Below the pieces are notes generated by a model, which did not search any database, was not told the origin of the DNA, and worked only from the letters and a program-made list of their open reading frames with translations. Of a stretch of 64,000 bases of DNA, positions 36,839-49,898 are shown piece after piece; position 1 is the first letter of the stretch; each line of letters starts with the position of its first letter. Made by a program: the position numbers and the translations under genes. Source of the stretch: Drosophila persimilis (Eukaryota; Arthropoda; Insecta; Diptera; Drosophilidae); assembly GCF_003286085.1 (NCBI RefSeq), contig NW_020825298.1, positions 3,410,001 to 3,474,000 on the forward strand, in the 5' to 3' direction.

Positions 36839-39800
36839 ATGTCCAAGCAAGTGTTCTCGGCGCATCCAGCGCTGGCCGTGGAGCAGCTGCAGCAGGCAGA
36901 GCAGGAGGAGATCAGCAGCTGTAATCCTCACCAGCAGCAGCAGCACCAGCAGCGATCATCCACGGCGCCGCAGAGCAGGCGGCATGGCAAGGCCACGCCC
37001 AAAAAGTACACCATGAGCAGGAGCTGTGCAGGCGGAGGCGCCTCTAGCGCCCCTAGCACCACTGTCCATCAGCCTAAAACAACAACGATACCCGCCATCA
37101 GTAGTCCCCCGGAAGCGATCAGCAGAAAGACGCTGCCGGTTCGAACGAATTACGCGGCCGTCGATGACGACGACGACATCGAGTGCGAGGACGTGGACGA
37201 AGTGAACTTTGGGCAGCCCCGCGATCAGACCGAGACGGAGACGGAGACTAGACAACAAAACACCAAAGACTGCGGCACGGATGAGACGGATCACGTCCAG
37301 CAGCGGCACAAGCGGCATCCACACAGCAGCAGCAGCAACAGCAACAGTCGGCAACACCATCCGCAGCTGGAAGACGTTGGACGCGGAGCAGCAGCACCAG
37401 ATGAGAGCGATCTGAGTAGCGTGATTAGCTCCCCGTCGGTCAGTACCGTGTCCTCGCCCCTGTCGACGCCCACGCGGCTGCCACAGGCACTGCAGCAGCA
37501 GCTCCATTGCTGCCAAAAGGTGTCCGGATCGGGGGCATGCATAGCCGGAGGAGCCACGCCAGCGGCAGCAGCTGGTGGCGAGTCCCGAGCGCGGACGCAA
37601 CACCAGGGCCAGCACTCACACCGTCACCATCACAGTCAGCAGCACCACCATCACCACCACCATCATCATGCCAACGCCGCAGCGGGTTGTGCGGGCGGAG
37701 GAGGAGGTGGAGGAGGAGCTGCAGCAGCCAGTGGATCCTGCAACAAGAACAAGAAGCTCGATCCCCGGCTGAGTCCGTCGCCCTATCGCCAGCTATTGCC
37801 CATTGCACTGTGCCTGCTCTCGTTTGCGACAGTCTTTGCCACATTGATTGTCTACATGGACACGACAGGTGAGTGGCTCCACATCCATCCTCTAGGCAGA
37901 TCTCCCCCTCCCCAGTACCCTCCCCCCTCCATCCATCCGCAAACCAGAGAACCTTCGCCCTAACTGTGTTTATATTTAAATTTGATATCTTTTGGCATAT
38001 GCCTCTGGTGTGTTTTTTCTTTCTTTCTCTCGTTTTTTTTCCTATACCGGATGTAGGCTGTGTTTGTTCTGTCGATCCTTGGGATCCTTTGGGTTCCTTT
38101 CCCGGTAATGGGCACACTTTTGAGATTAGTTTACGCATCATCAACACTGTTCACTGTCCAATGTCCCTCTTCCCTTCCGATGATGCCATCTTTTGTCATA
38201 GATCGCTGCCAATCTCCTCTCTCCTCTCTCTTCCCGTTTGTTTTTTGTCGTGGGCGTGTGTTTAGTGGCAGCATTGTCTTGTGGCGCTGTGGCGCTTCCT
38301 GTCTGCAAAATCACTTGGCAACAGGCGCAGCTGTCGCTGTCCCCAAAACGTTGCCCCTGCCCTTCCAGAGACACGTGCTGCCTGCCACAAAGACAGCCGC
38401 CTCCACGTCGAAGGAATATCTAATTGCCATTCGATAGAGTGTGTGCTTTCAATGCTGGAAGGTCTGAAGTCTAGAGTGGAGTTGTAGAAACAGAACGCTT
38501 CCATATTATCACCCTAAGCAAAAAAGAATTCCACAAATGCGTGAAGGCAGATACAAACTGTATCTAAAGCTTCGATAAGACAAAAGCAGAAGATTATACG
38601 ATTATGGGGGTGATATTTGTCTAGTATTTCCAGCAAAAGCCTTCCCTTGAATAAAGCGACAGAGAGACAACCTTGTCACTTATAGATCTGTAGATCTCTA
38701 GATCTCTAGATCTGTAAGTAAAAGATGACTCATCTCAGAGTCGTATCTGTCGTATCTTTTTAGTTAGCTAGATGGCCATCTATCCACATTACGAGTATTT
38801 CCAGATCACAGACAAAAACACACAATCTGTCGGATGAGGCAATTTCTTTTAATTCGCTAAAATACAGACGACAGTCGGCGGTCGTCCGTCGGTGCCAATG
38901 CCATGCGAGATACGAGATACGAGATACATCCCAAGCGGATCGAGTAGTACGAAAAAGTATGTACAAAATAAATTTGCTTAATGAAAGCGGAAAGCATTTT
39001 TACAAGCGAAAATTAGTAGTTGATTTTTTTTTTTTTGCATATGAAATGTGCTCTCTCAATGGATGGACCGTCGTGTGACTCATGCAGCCAAAAAACGAGT
39101 GACTAAGGGCCCAAAGAGGCCTAAGATACCCCGAAAGGCAGAGAAAATCAATGTCAGACCATTGATTGTTGTTGCAGCTGTTCAAAGTTCTTCGACTCCT
39201 CCTGCCCGGACTAGAGACATTTTAAAATTCCACTCAAGTGTTGGCAATTTTCTCTGTACTTCCTTCGGCAGGCCTGTCGCCTGCCTCCGGCTTCTTCCGT
39301 AGCGCCAACATTTCTTCGTTTTGTTTTGTTTTCTTTTCTTTTGTGTGGAATATTTTTGTCGGCACTGTCTGGAGAACTGGAGAATATGCAAATGCCATTC
39401 AAAGAATGGCAATTTTACAGTGCCATTTGTCAGCTGTGCCGCTCAGCTGATGGAAATGGAGGAGCTGGACGGCCGGAGTGTCGGGCAGTCTGTGGGCAAG
39501 TGCAACGGGGGAGGGTCTTCTCTTTACAAGGGTTCCATTTTCAAGTATTCTCCATCCAAAAGCAACTTTTCTTAATCTCAATTGTTCCATTCAAAGAGTT
39601 CAATTCTTAAAGTGTCTTTTATCAGTTTATATCGCTATAATCGTTCCATTTTCTTGATAAGATAAAATAAGATAAGATTGATAAACTCTAAGAATTGCTA
39701 TAATTTAGATGCAAGAAAATACTTGGAATTCCACAAATTGAATGAGAGAAAACATTGACTCTTTTGAGTCCGAATTTCACTTTGTTCCAAACTTGAAAGT

Positions 39801-42800
39801 AGTATTCCATTGAAGGCCCGCCCTGTAATGGCCTATCTCTGGGACTTGCTTACCCGTATCGGTTATTACATGAGTTTGCCAGCACTCCATAGACCCTTGG
39901 AATGGTGAAATCTTAAGTCTTTGTTTGTCACCAGCGTTAACTCAATCAGTTGTGTGATGATTAACCGAGTGTTAACGAACCAAATGAGTGTCCCCCACAT
40001 GCATTTGTTGCTCATTCGATAGGTATGCGTGACTACAGTTATTTGTTGCTTAAAGTAGAAATATTAAGAGTTTGTCCATGCCAATCGGTTCTTAAAAATT
40101 GCAGTCCACAAATTAGTTTTCCAGGCAAACGAACGATGTAGTTTGCAGGCATGTCGATGAGCCAACTGTTTTATGGTTCTGGTTCTGTTTCAATTTCTGG
40201 TAGTTGCATTTTTTCTGATGTGCAGCTCATTTCAAGTGACTCTTGTTTGAATTTCAGCAGACTGCAATAACGACATTCTTTGTCGATAGCACCAATCAGC
40301 ACTTTCGGATGAGCGGCACATTCAGTATCTGGCTCGTACTCGAATGCGAGACGAAGGAATAACGAAAATAATACTTTGAAGAATCCCTCTCGATGACTTC
40401 TTCATAAATATATTCTTTATGTCTTTTTCATTCAGTTCCCCATGAAATTCGATATTAAAATGACCATTCCCAATGATTTCTTGTCATAAACGTAGACAGA
40501 AATGCAAAAATGTGGCTGGCTATTTTTCTGTTTTATTTTTTTGGTGAGGCATCATCAGATTGATATAAAACTGGTGCTACCCCGTGATGATGATTGCTGT
40601 GCTATAAATATGTCGTTTCATTTGCCGAAAGGGGTTATATATCATCCTCTTATTGGTCGATAATATACCATTCGTACTCCTCTTTTGTTTCCCATCAAAG
40701 TCGTCGCCACATCGACTAGACACACGACTGGGGGGGGGGAGAGCTGCCACTGGATCTGGACTTGGAGTTGGACTTGGAGTTGAAGTTGGGCGTGTCACAT
40801 GTCCCAGACCCAGACCCAGACTCATTTTTATGGCTCATTGATGGCTCTATTAGGTTTATACGAGCGAACGGATTCATAAACAAAAATAATCGTAAATTAG
40901 CCAGGCATTCCTCCTCCTCCTTCAGCTGCTGGCTGCTTCTGGTGCTGCGGAACAAAAGCGACTGCTTATAAATTTAACACGTTCCAAGATTGGAGGGGAC
41001 AAAGGTTGAGGGCGGCGAGCGGAGCTTTGTGGCAGGCCCAAAAATATTTCCCCAAATCATGCACTTGACACAGACGGAAACCCGAAAGAAAAATGATCCC
41101 AAAACCCCAAACCAAAGTAAAACGAAAATCCGTATCAAAGTGAAACGAAAAAACCCCGCAGCAAAATGCGCTTATTAAAATGACAAATTTGTCGGTGGTT
41201 CTGGAATGTGTGTCGGCTTCCGATCTCCGACCAAAAGTATTCCCCATCTCAAACTCCAACTCCATTCCCATTCCCATTTCCATTTCCCAAGCTGCCAAAA
41301 ACCTTTTGGGCCCATGGATGACTCTTGAAAATCCCAAAAATTCCAGATCTCACAATTGGTTTTTCTTCAGACTTTTTGTGTGTGTTTTTTTTGTGCTGGC
41401 CTATGCGGTGTCTTCTCTTCTGTTTTGTTACACATGCCCTCGGCCGCTTTTCTACTTATTTTTCTGCCACCAAACCATTCTTTCGTTCACTTCTTTACTT
41501 CTTCAGAAACTGATGATGATGATGGTTAGAAGGGCCCCCAAAAAAACTACAATCCCTAGATTTGTTGTAAGCGTCACGTTTTGTGGACGGCGGACTGTTG
41601 ATTGTTGCCATGACCCAAGCACTTTTGATGGTCTCTCTTTCTATCTCTCTCTGGGGAAAGATTCGGAATCGGAAATTGCATTTGATGTTTTGGCGGCAAC
41701 ATTAAATGCGATTGTGTTGTGCGATCCTTGATGGATAGTCTTGAAAAAGGATGAGCCTTTGGCTACCAAGAAGTTATGGAAATTATGGGAATATTCTTAC
41801 ACAATAAATGGTTAAAAATAATTATAATTGAAATAGAAATTAGGGGAATTACAACCGGATGTGGTTTAGAAATTAAAGAAAGAAATTCTTGAGAAAATCA
41901 TTAATTCAATTTACGTTAAAAACTTAGACAAGTGAGGCTTGAAATGTTAAGCAGGTAATTAAATACAGTCTAAGAGCGGAAAAACGGTCCACCTCCCATC
42001 GAACTAACCGAGAGGCGATGCTGGATGACGTGCGACACGTGTGATCCAGGAATATAGTAGATTTACTATGAAATATGTTGCAAAAAATAAGGATCTGTAG
42101 AGAAGGAACGCATGAAACGGACTGGCCGAGAGGCGCTGCTGCATGACGTGCGATTGGGAATGATGGAATGAAATAATTGGACCCTCAAGCCTCAAATCGT
42201 GTCGATATCTGAACATAATCGGAACAAGGCAATCATGAATTGATTCTCGTGGAACCCTGGTTGTCCACCTCTTCCGCCTCTCTTAGGCGGAATGTCTGTC
42301 CACTCACAGAAGCTTTCACTGTATTTACTCGGGGTATTTGTTGTTTACGTTTCACTTTTGTTTTTTCTGTTTTTCGATTACATCCCCAGTGTCAAAAGTG
42401 GAGGCTAATGACACTGCAGCACCTGCAACCTCCCACCCCCTGGACAAGCAGCCAAAAGAAAAGCACGAGCCAAACAAGTGAAAAGCGGCAACGTTGCGTG
42501 GCATGAATGAATGATGGCAACGGCAACAGACCAACAGCCAACACCAACATCAGTGGTGCAGACATGGCAGCGAGCGGTGAACGGTGAAAGCCGCCGCCGC
42601 CGCCGTCAGCTAATCGATGACTAAGTAATCGCATGGCGTCGATAAGTAGGCTATGTTTGGATTATGACACAAAATGGTGCAAGCAGCGAAGGGGAGGCAG
42701 CGGCGGAGTGGCACAACCAGAAATCAGAATTATGTGCGGGGCGGCACGACACGTATTTGGGGTAGGAAAAAGGTATTGGGGCTATGCCTTACCGCCGTAC

Positions 42801-45800
42801 GAGTACACGTGTATTTGACAGTTAAGATAAATGGTAATAAATTGATGGAATTCATGGAATTCGAATTGGGTGTTTCAAAGGATACGCGTACATTATGGGA
42901 CTATGGAAAGATTTATGTACATAAATCATAGGAATATCAAAGGCATATAATAGAAAATCGATTTAGATAGAAGACATTTGAGAACTAGTCTCTAGGATTC
43001 CATTGGAATGGATATTTGAAGATGCGCATGCAAGGATTTTACCCGAAAAGACAGAAAAATTCAGAAGAACCGAAACTAAAGCCGATAAACATGTTTGTCC
43101 AATTCGAATTTCTTATTTCAACGAGTTTGATTCTTCTTTCCCAAGCGTTCCCCAGTGGAATGCCGCGTGATGCAGCAGCGCCTCTCGGTCGGGGAATTGC
43201 GCGTAGCCAGAGCGTATTTCTTGAAGTGCGTGACACCTCTTAAGATATTTAATTTCCAGTGCAATTTCTAGTAAATGGAAAACAGCGTTGACAGAATGCT
43301 CTGTTCAACGCCCCCCTTCTAAAAGTGGGGGCGTGGCTGTCTGTCAGGGGGCATTAATCATGTTAAGAAGGCATTATCTTTGCACTTGAAGGCGATTACA
43401 TGGATGTCACATTGTCTGTCTGTCTGTCTGTCTCTCGGTTGCGGTTCCGTTGGTGACAATTTGCAAATTGCAACTTTAATTGAAATTCACACAAACACAC
43501 ATACACAGACACACACATACCACCACCACCACTACTACTAATGACTTAATTCCCGTTAAGCACGCAGCGACAGCGACAGTTGAGGTCGCGGACAAGCCCC
43601 TCATTTGGACTGCTTCTAAGCAGTTTTTACAACAACAACAACTACTACTATTACTACAACTACTACTACCCTCCCTTTTGCGACCCATCCACCGGATGTC
43701 ATTCAGCCGCCACCGACCACCACCTACTCCTACTCTTCGTCTGGCCATGTGATTCATAATTTCGTGTGCAACATTGTGTTGCATGGGCCCCCCCTTTCGG
43801 CACGCCACTCTGAACATCAGAGAAAATCCACCCCCGCAGCGTCATCGCGTCGTCGTCTGCTGTGTCATGGTTCCCTGGCAGCGACTCTCCCCCTCTCACC
43901 CGCTATCGCAGATGGAGAATGGAGAATGGAGATCGGAGGAGGCCCCCGCCGCCAAAGCGCAGCGAGTGCTCAATTTGAAAAGCAAAGCTCAAATGGCATT
44001 ATCACAGCATGCGCCAAGAGAGTGTACGAGCCACCAGAGCATGCCACAGCCACAGCCACAGCCACAGCCTTCTTGCGGGTTGGGTATAGGTCTGTGCCAC
44101 CCGCATTTGGGTCTCGGGTTTTGCAACCCTCCCTTGCAATTGCGCAATTTCTTTTGCGTCGTCGTCGTCGTGTGTGTTCCCCATCGATAAGGTTAACGGC
44201 AAGGAAAACTGATGGAAAACTGCCCTCGAGGGCGATTTCGTTTAGAGATATTTCAATCAGGGCCCTGATAAATGGGAAAGAAACGTTTAACGCATTGAAA
44301 GAGGCTCAGTCGAGGGTTTACTCGTTAGTCAACACTGTTTTTGTGGGAAGGTACTTTAACCGCTGTTCCACTGCTCCAAATTTCCTATTCCTTTCGTTTG
44401 TTTCTGGTATGAAACGTGAAAGTATCAAGAATGTACCGAATTTATCGGTAAGATACGGCTTCGCAGAGAGTTCAAAAGGTTTTCTTTAATCACTGTTCCA
44501 CTGTTGTTCCAAATCTCTGAAAAAACACATTGAATGTTCCCTTCTTTCAGAGCCTAAAACGTTTTATACTCTCTGATTTTCCAACAATAGATAGAACACG
44601 TCACCGTCACTCCTTTAACCTTTTTCTTCCAACAACAGGAAGGCACTTTTCTTGCGTTCTTGATAAAGTTGTTTCTCGTCCCGCCCCCCTGCCCCTGCCC
44701 TGCATTCAAAAGTGCAGTTTCACACTTGATCACGTGATGCAAAAGTTTACCCTGCATTGCCCTTTTGTATTTCGCCACTCTTTAATGGCCGGGCCTTGTG
44801 CCAGGCGGTGATTAAGATCCGACCCACATAGATTAGGCCCCCACACACACACACAGAGAGAGGGAAAGAGAGAAAGAGAAAGAGGGGGAGGCGGGAACAC
44901 ACTTGTGCTAATAAATCAGCGTTGTCGCTGGTTCTGTTCTGTTCTATTTGTTGGAACACAGAACACATCACCATTTACCAATATATAATCGCACAGTCGT
45001 ACATCTGAGAACGACACAGAATGGAAATGGCCCATTTAGAATAGCGCCAAACGGGCAATTACCCGATAGACCCAGAGCCAAAAGCACCAAAGCGTTGAAC
45101 AAATCAATAACACAACCAGGCAATAGGCACAATTCTTATTATACAATACAATTTAGTGTAGAAGGAGGACATCCCCCGCCCCCCGAAAGCAGGCACGCAA
45201 CTCCAGGACCCCATCCGTAACCATTTTAATTCTCATTTCTGGCTCGTTTTTGGGCACGGGCTCTGGGATATTATACAACATTCGACTACGACGTTGTCGT
45301 AGAGCCCTCAAACAACAAAACAAACTGGTAACACATTTAACAACATCCAAGTTTCGGGTACTTTTATGCATATATTTACACTCGAAAAATGCACAAAAAA
45401 AAAAGAAGAAAAAGAAAATTAAAGCAAATGAGACTCATGTAAAGAGGTAAAGAGCGATCAATACCAATGTTCAACCACGAGTAGTGCTCGAATGCTTCGC
45501 TGCACAAACTTCCCATAATCGAACGGACACATTCGTTTCCTTGGTTCCTAAGGGAATTGTGGTATAGAAACGTTTTGCATCGAATTGCCTTTCAACTTAC
45601 TCATTTTCAAGTCACTCCCAAAACTGAAACCCCATTTTCCCCCAGGTGTATCGTTATTTTTTCTGCCAGTGTATAATTATTTGTTGTTTAACAACTTTTA
45701 TTCGTAATTGAAAATGTATAAAAGTTGTGTGGGTTTTACTTTGGCCAGAGTTCTGCGTTCCTGTTTCTTTATTTGCCTTTCCTTTTGTTGAATTATTGAA

Positions 45801-48800
45801 TAGGGCAGGGCGTGTTGTATGCACCGGCGCGGTGGCAGGGAGGGCAGGGCAGGGCAACGGGAACGCGACGACTGCGCTACCCCTGGAATAATCTGAATAA
45901 GTCAGCGCCTCAGGACGACGATGACGACGACGACGACGACGAGGTCTCGGTTCAACTTAAAGTTTTAATGCCGCCACCGCCGCTTAACCGCAATTAAACG
46001 TTGTGTGTGTTTGCTCTGTGCCCCAGTCGTTTGTCGAGCCGCCATTGAATATAATTTTCGGGGCCCTGTCATTTGTCTTGCCTGCCACCCTGATGGCCCT
46101 GACGACCGACCGACCGACGAGGACCGGCGACCCCTTGTGCAAATTAGAAATGTCAGCTTTTGACACCAAAATTGCGCTGCCCTGCCGCCCCGAGGGCAGA
46201 TTTTTGGGTACCCCCCGAGTTTCTTCAATTTCTTTTATCGGATTTACATGTGCCCTCGCATTTAACCGTTTTAAGCGGTTTTTATTGCACAGAACAGCTG
46301 CCGTCGGATCGCGGGGTGGGGGGGGAGCATTATATAATGTTTTGTTCCATTCCCGTTTTCATGGCATACCATTTTCGGGGCTGGCTCTCGAATTCCATGC
46401 TGGTTGTGGCAGACAAATGATTCAATAATTCTCTTGACTTCTAATGGCACCATAATACGTCGGAACCTGAGACGCGGACGCAGACGCAGACCCGCTATCA
46501 GATTTCCACACAACCCGTGACTAATAGTGGTATATATTTTCCTCGTTTTCTTACGGTTTTAGGCACACTTTCCCTACCAGTCCATTACGAAGGTTCGACG
46601 GTTCGGGGGCTGCGACTGGGACTGGGACTGGGACTGGGGCGTTAATTAGTCAAAGTTTTCACTTGGAAATTACTGAAATGTCTACTCCGTTCAGCTAAAT
46701 TGTGGCCTGTTCGGCCCGTTCGTTCCTACCACTCGCTTATATGTGTACCATCTGTAGCTGTATCTGTATCTGTATCTGTATATCTATTATAATAAACTTT
46801 ATGGCCATTTTGTGACCGAAACATAAAAAAAGTTTTAGTCGCAAAAATTTGCATGGCACATTTGGGCGTTGAATAGACAGCGAAAAATAAAAAAAAAAAA
46901 TAAAATATAAAAAATATATGTATGTAAAACGGCTACGGTTTTTGGGTGAGGCGCTCTGCATAATGATGGGAATTCGCTTTTGACGAGACCCGAGACTGAG
47001 GACTGAGGGAAATATACGAGAATTATGGGGTTATTAGAAGTAGCCGAAATGGAAGATCGATTTGAGTGGATGTGCAGCCCACGCGGACAACTTTTTCTTG
47101 AAATTTATTGCAATATACTTTTTAGATTGAAAATGTGTCCCGTTTTGGAAAAGAATTTTTGTTAGTCTCAAGCCGGATGAAAATCTTAGAAGTAGAAACT
47201 ACAGAGTCTTGTCCTTGTCCATAGACATAGATATCCTGCCAGAGAAAGCCGTTTAAAGATTTCTTGTTTCATTTCCACAAGTTCCAAATATCAGATGGAC
47301 GGTTAAACGAAAGTTAAACTATTCCCAAAGAAAAACTTTCAAACCTTTCTTCATATGTTTTCCATTTCATTCCTCGTTTTTTTTTTGCTCCATTCCCCTT
47401 CATTCCTAACCTCATACCCTCGACGCTTTAATTGTTGGATAATTCGGGCATTGCGCCCACTTAACTCCTCCCTTCTTTTTTGGCCGCCTTGGCTGACCAA
47501 AACACACTCGTCAGGTGACTGCCACAAATTGCTGCAAGTACATTTCGTATATATTTTAATTTCTTTTGGCCGGCTTTTACGATTGCGCTGTTTCTTCGGC
47601 CGGAGGGCAGGCAAAACGAAACAAAAAGTGGAAATTGGCACAAGGAAAGTGTGAAAAGCAAATGAAACATAGTTTTTTTTTCTGCACGTGGAGTGTGTGG
47701 CAACTGAAACAAAACTATGGCAAATCGTTGACTTTTTGTTGCTATGGTTTATGGACGGACAGGTTGGGCCACAGGCCCCCAGTCGCCCAGTCCCCCAGGC
47801 CCTGTCATGAGTCGTCAAGTGGTAGGATAGAAACGAGGCAGGCCCGGTCATGTGCTAAATATCAAAGGCCGTGGGCCCATTATATTTTATGGGGCGGCAC
47901 AGCAGCAGTGGCCAAGCCGGCGGGTGGGGGGGGGTGGTAGGCTGGCTTCGTTTCAAGGTGAGGTCGTGGCTGCCAAGTCGGATGTTTCCTCTCGACCTTC
48001 GATGGGGGCCTCCCACCTGTCACGCCCCACGCTTCACACTTTCACCTTTCAAGAAGTGTCTTGGCATTTAAGCTAACAATTTGGCAAGGCGCTGGGCTTT
48101 AGATCTGATTGCTTATACTTTAAGACGTTCTACTATTAAAGTGAACATTTCTGCTTGACTTACACCTGAATTCCATTTTGATTCGTGCCTAACGTTGAAT
48201 GTTTTATTACTGCATTCCACTCTGTTCCTAACCTCACATTTATCAACCTTCAAACGTTGGACGCGTCGAAGCGTGCAACCAAATTCCTTGAATTTCTTCT
48301 CCTCAACAGCTGTTTTCGTTTCTAACCTCTTTCTTAGTCGTTCCATTCTATTTTGCTCCTAACCATGAATATTACTATTTCTCTCAATCAGCATCCTTTA
48401 TTTCCCTGTGTTCACTTTCATATATTTGGTCCATTCCACGCTGTTCCTAGCCACGCACTCCTTCTATTAGAACAATTCACTCTCTCCTATCTCAAAATAT
48501 CATGACACTTGGCCATATTTCTGCCAAGTACTTCCCCCAAGCCCTTGGCTTTACATCTCTTTGTAGTTGCAAGAGCATGTTCCTCCGATTGAAGTGCCCT
48601 CAATTTGCCGAAATGCAAATGTGGTGGTCAATGCGCTCCAATTGGCAGCGAAGCGTGGCCAAGTTGGTGCACAGCACGCCATGCCTCCCACTCCTACTCC
48701 ACCTCCTCCTCCCACTCCTACTCCTCCTCCAGTGGTGCAACAGATTTTAATTAAATCCAATTACCGACCAACGAAGAAACAATATCAGCTCCTCCGACAT

Positions 48801-49049
48801 GAAGCCTGGCCCATAACTAATCTTTCAATATCTCGTTTCTATCTTTTCTCCTCCGCCACACAGAGATCCGCCATCAGCAGTTCCGCCTTAGCATGTCGCG
48901 CGACTACGAGCTGAATGGCGTTGCGCAAGACGATCCCAAACTCATTGCATTCCTGCGCCATTTCGAAATGGGCAAATATATGGGCAAGCCATCGGTCAAG
49001 GCAGCTGCGGCGGCGGCACAGCCCAACACGGGACTGGGCGTTGGAGTAC

Positions 49050-49083
<34 letters not shown>

Positions 49084-49898
49084 TGGAGGATCCCTCAGTT
49101 CCTATGGCAACAGCAGCGGCAGCACAGCCGATCAGTTGGCCCACTATGTGGCCGATCTGTTGGGCGGAAAGATGGACGGAGCTGTGATCCAGTCGCTGAG
49201 CGGTCCGCTGGCCCATCTGATCACAGCGCCCTGGCTGAACGAGCATCTCAATTGGATGGGAGTGCTGGTGGAGCCGGACCCTCGCTGGTACTTCACGTTG
49301 CGCAACCAGAATGCGCAACGGGCGCGCATGCAGGTGGTGCAGGCATGTGTCTCTCCCAACACCTATCCCAAAGAGGTAAGCCCACGAAACTCGAAAGATA
49401 ATGAAGATTTGAAGCCAACTATTTCGTTTGCGTTCAGATTACCATACACAACGAGGATGTGCGCATCAACAGTCTGCACGACGAGGAGACCTCGTGGTTC
49501 AATTCGCGTGTCAAATGCTTTCCGCTCTACACAATCATGCTGGCATGTGAGCGCACCGAATACGATTTGCTCAGTCTGGGCGTGCAGGGGCATGAGCTGG
49601 AGGTAAGTGAACCCGAAATAATTGTAACACTTTCACTAAACATCTCCTCTTTCTTTTTTGGGCTGTACAGATCTTGCAGACGCTGCCCTTTGACAAGGTG
49701 AAAATCCAAGTGATATCGATCCATCTGCTGGAGGATCACGAGGATGTGCACGACTATGTGCTGGACATAACCAGGTTCCTGGCGAGCAAATCCTACAAGC
49801 TGCAGCGTCGAATGGGACGCAACTACTTCTATCAGCGTCTGAATGTCGGTGCCACGCGTACGCGCAAGAAAGACATCCTCCTGCTAAAGACGCCCTAG
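36839..49898 (+). CDS. S: Star, type II membrane protein for EGFR-ligand export
   Basis: Coding exons are 36839-37868, 48864-49375, 49438-49602 and 49671-49898; all junctions are GT-AG and in phase, giving 644 aa, somewhat longer than the roughly 600 I recall for D. melanogaster. Residues 1-319 are a cytoplasmic region rich in Gln, Ser and His (a run of nine His near codon 275, Gly-rich stretch after it). One hydrophobic span, [20 protein letters not shown] (about 320-339), is the membrane anchor with no signal peptide. The lumenal part after an Ala-rich linker resembles FkbM-type methyltransferases ([23 protein letters not shown]). Star moves Spitz, Gurken and Keren from the ER to the Golgi, where Rhomboid cleaves them. 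The start ATG has a 3-codon upstream frame ahead of it. The 11 kb intron between exons one and two separates the anchor from the lumenal domain. Confidence 0.96.
38682..38716. repeat. Tandem AGATCT palindromes
   Basis: Four AGATCT hexamers are spaced 10 bases apart (TAGATCTGTAGATCTCTAGA and onward). A related AGATCTCTAGATCT occurs alone near 31188. Confidence 0.8.
42004..42160 (+). repeat. Two direct copies of the CTGCTGCATGAC dispersed repeat
   Basis: Cores CCGAGAGGCGATGCTGGATG (42008) and CCGAGAGGCGCTGCTGCATG (42126), both followed by ACGTGCGA, lie 118 bases apart in the same orientation. The same family recurs inverted at 43161 and diverged at 24111. Confidence 0.65.
43161..43199 (-). repeat. 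Inverted copy of the CTGCTGCATGAC dispersed repeat
   Basis: The plus strand reads TGATGCAGCAGCGCCTCTCG, the reverse complement of the 42126 core with one difference (GCATCA against GCATGA). It lies about 1 kb from the two direct copies. Confidence 0.6.
45505..45580 (-). repeat. Diverged inverted copy of the TTCGCTTATGG family
   Basis: CCCATAATCGAACGGACAC followed by AAGGGAATTGTGG parallels the 33.8 kb units (CCATAAGCGAACGGATAC, then GGGGAACTGTGG) in order and spacing. Confidence 0.5.

Larger units (their letters stand above)
37869..48863 (+). other. S: Star intron 2 (11 kb)
   Basis: It is bounded by GACAG|GTGAGT at 37868/37869 and CCACACAG|AG at 48863/48864. It contains AGATCT tandem palindromes (38682-38716), GAGATAC repeats (about 38908-38928), copies of the two dispersed repeat families (42.0-43.2 kb and 45.5 kb), a GGGACT repeat (about 46614-46638), a GAC run (about 45916-45941) and CTCCTCCT tracts before the acceptor (48690-48730). 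I see no gene inside it. Confidence 0.65.

Noticed and set aside
37440..38147. 235-codon minus-strand frame
   Set aside because: It is antisense to the Star coding exon and rich in residues expected from reading CAG/CAC repeats backward.
43749..44489. 246-codon plus-strand frame in Star intron 2
   Set aside because: It begins at GTG, includes repeat-coded TATATATA, and no part resembles a known protein.
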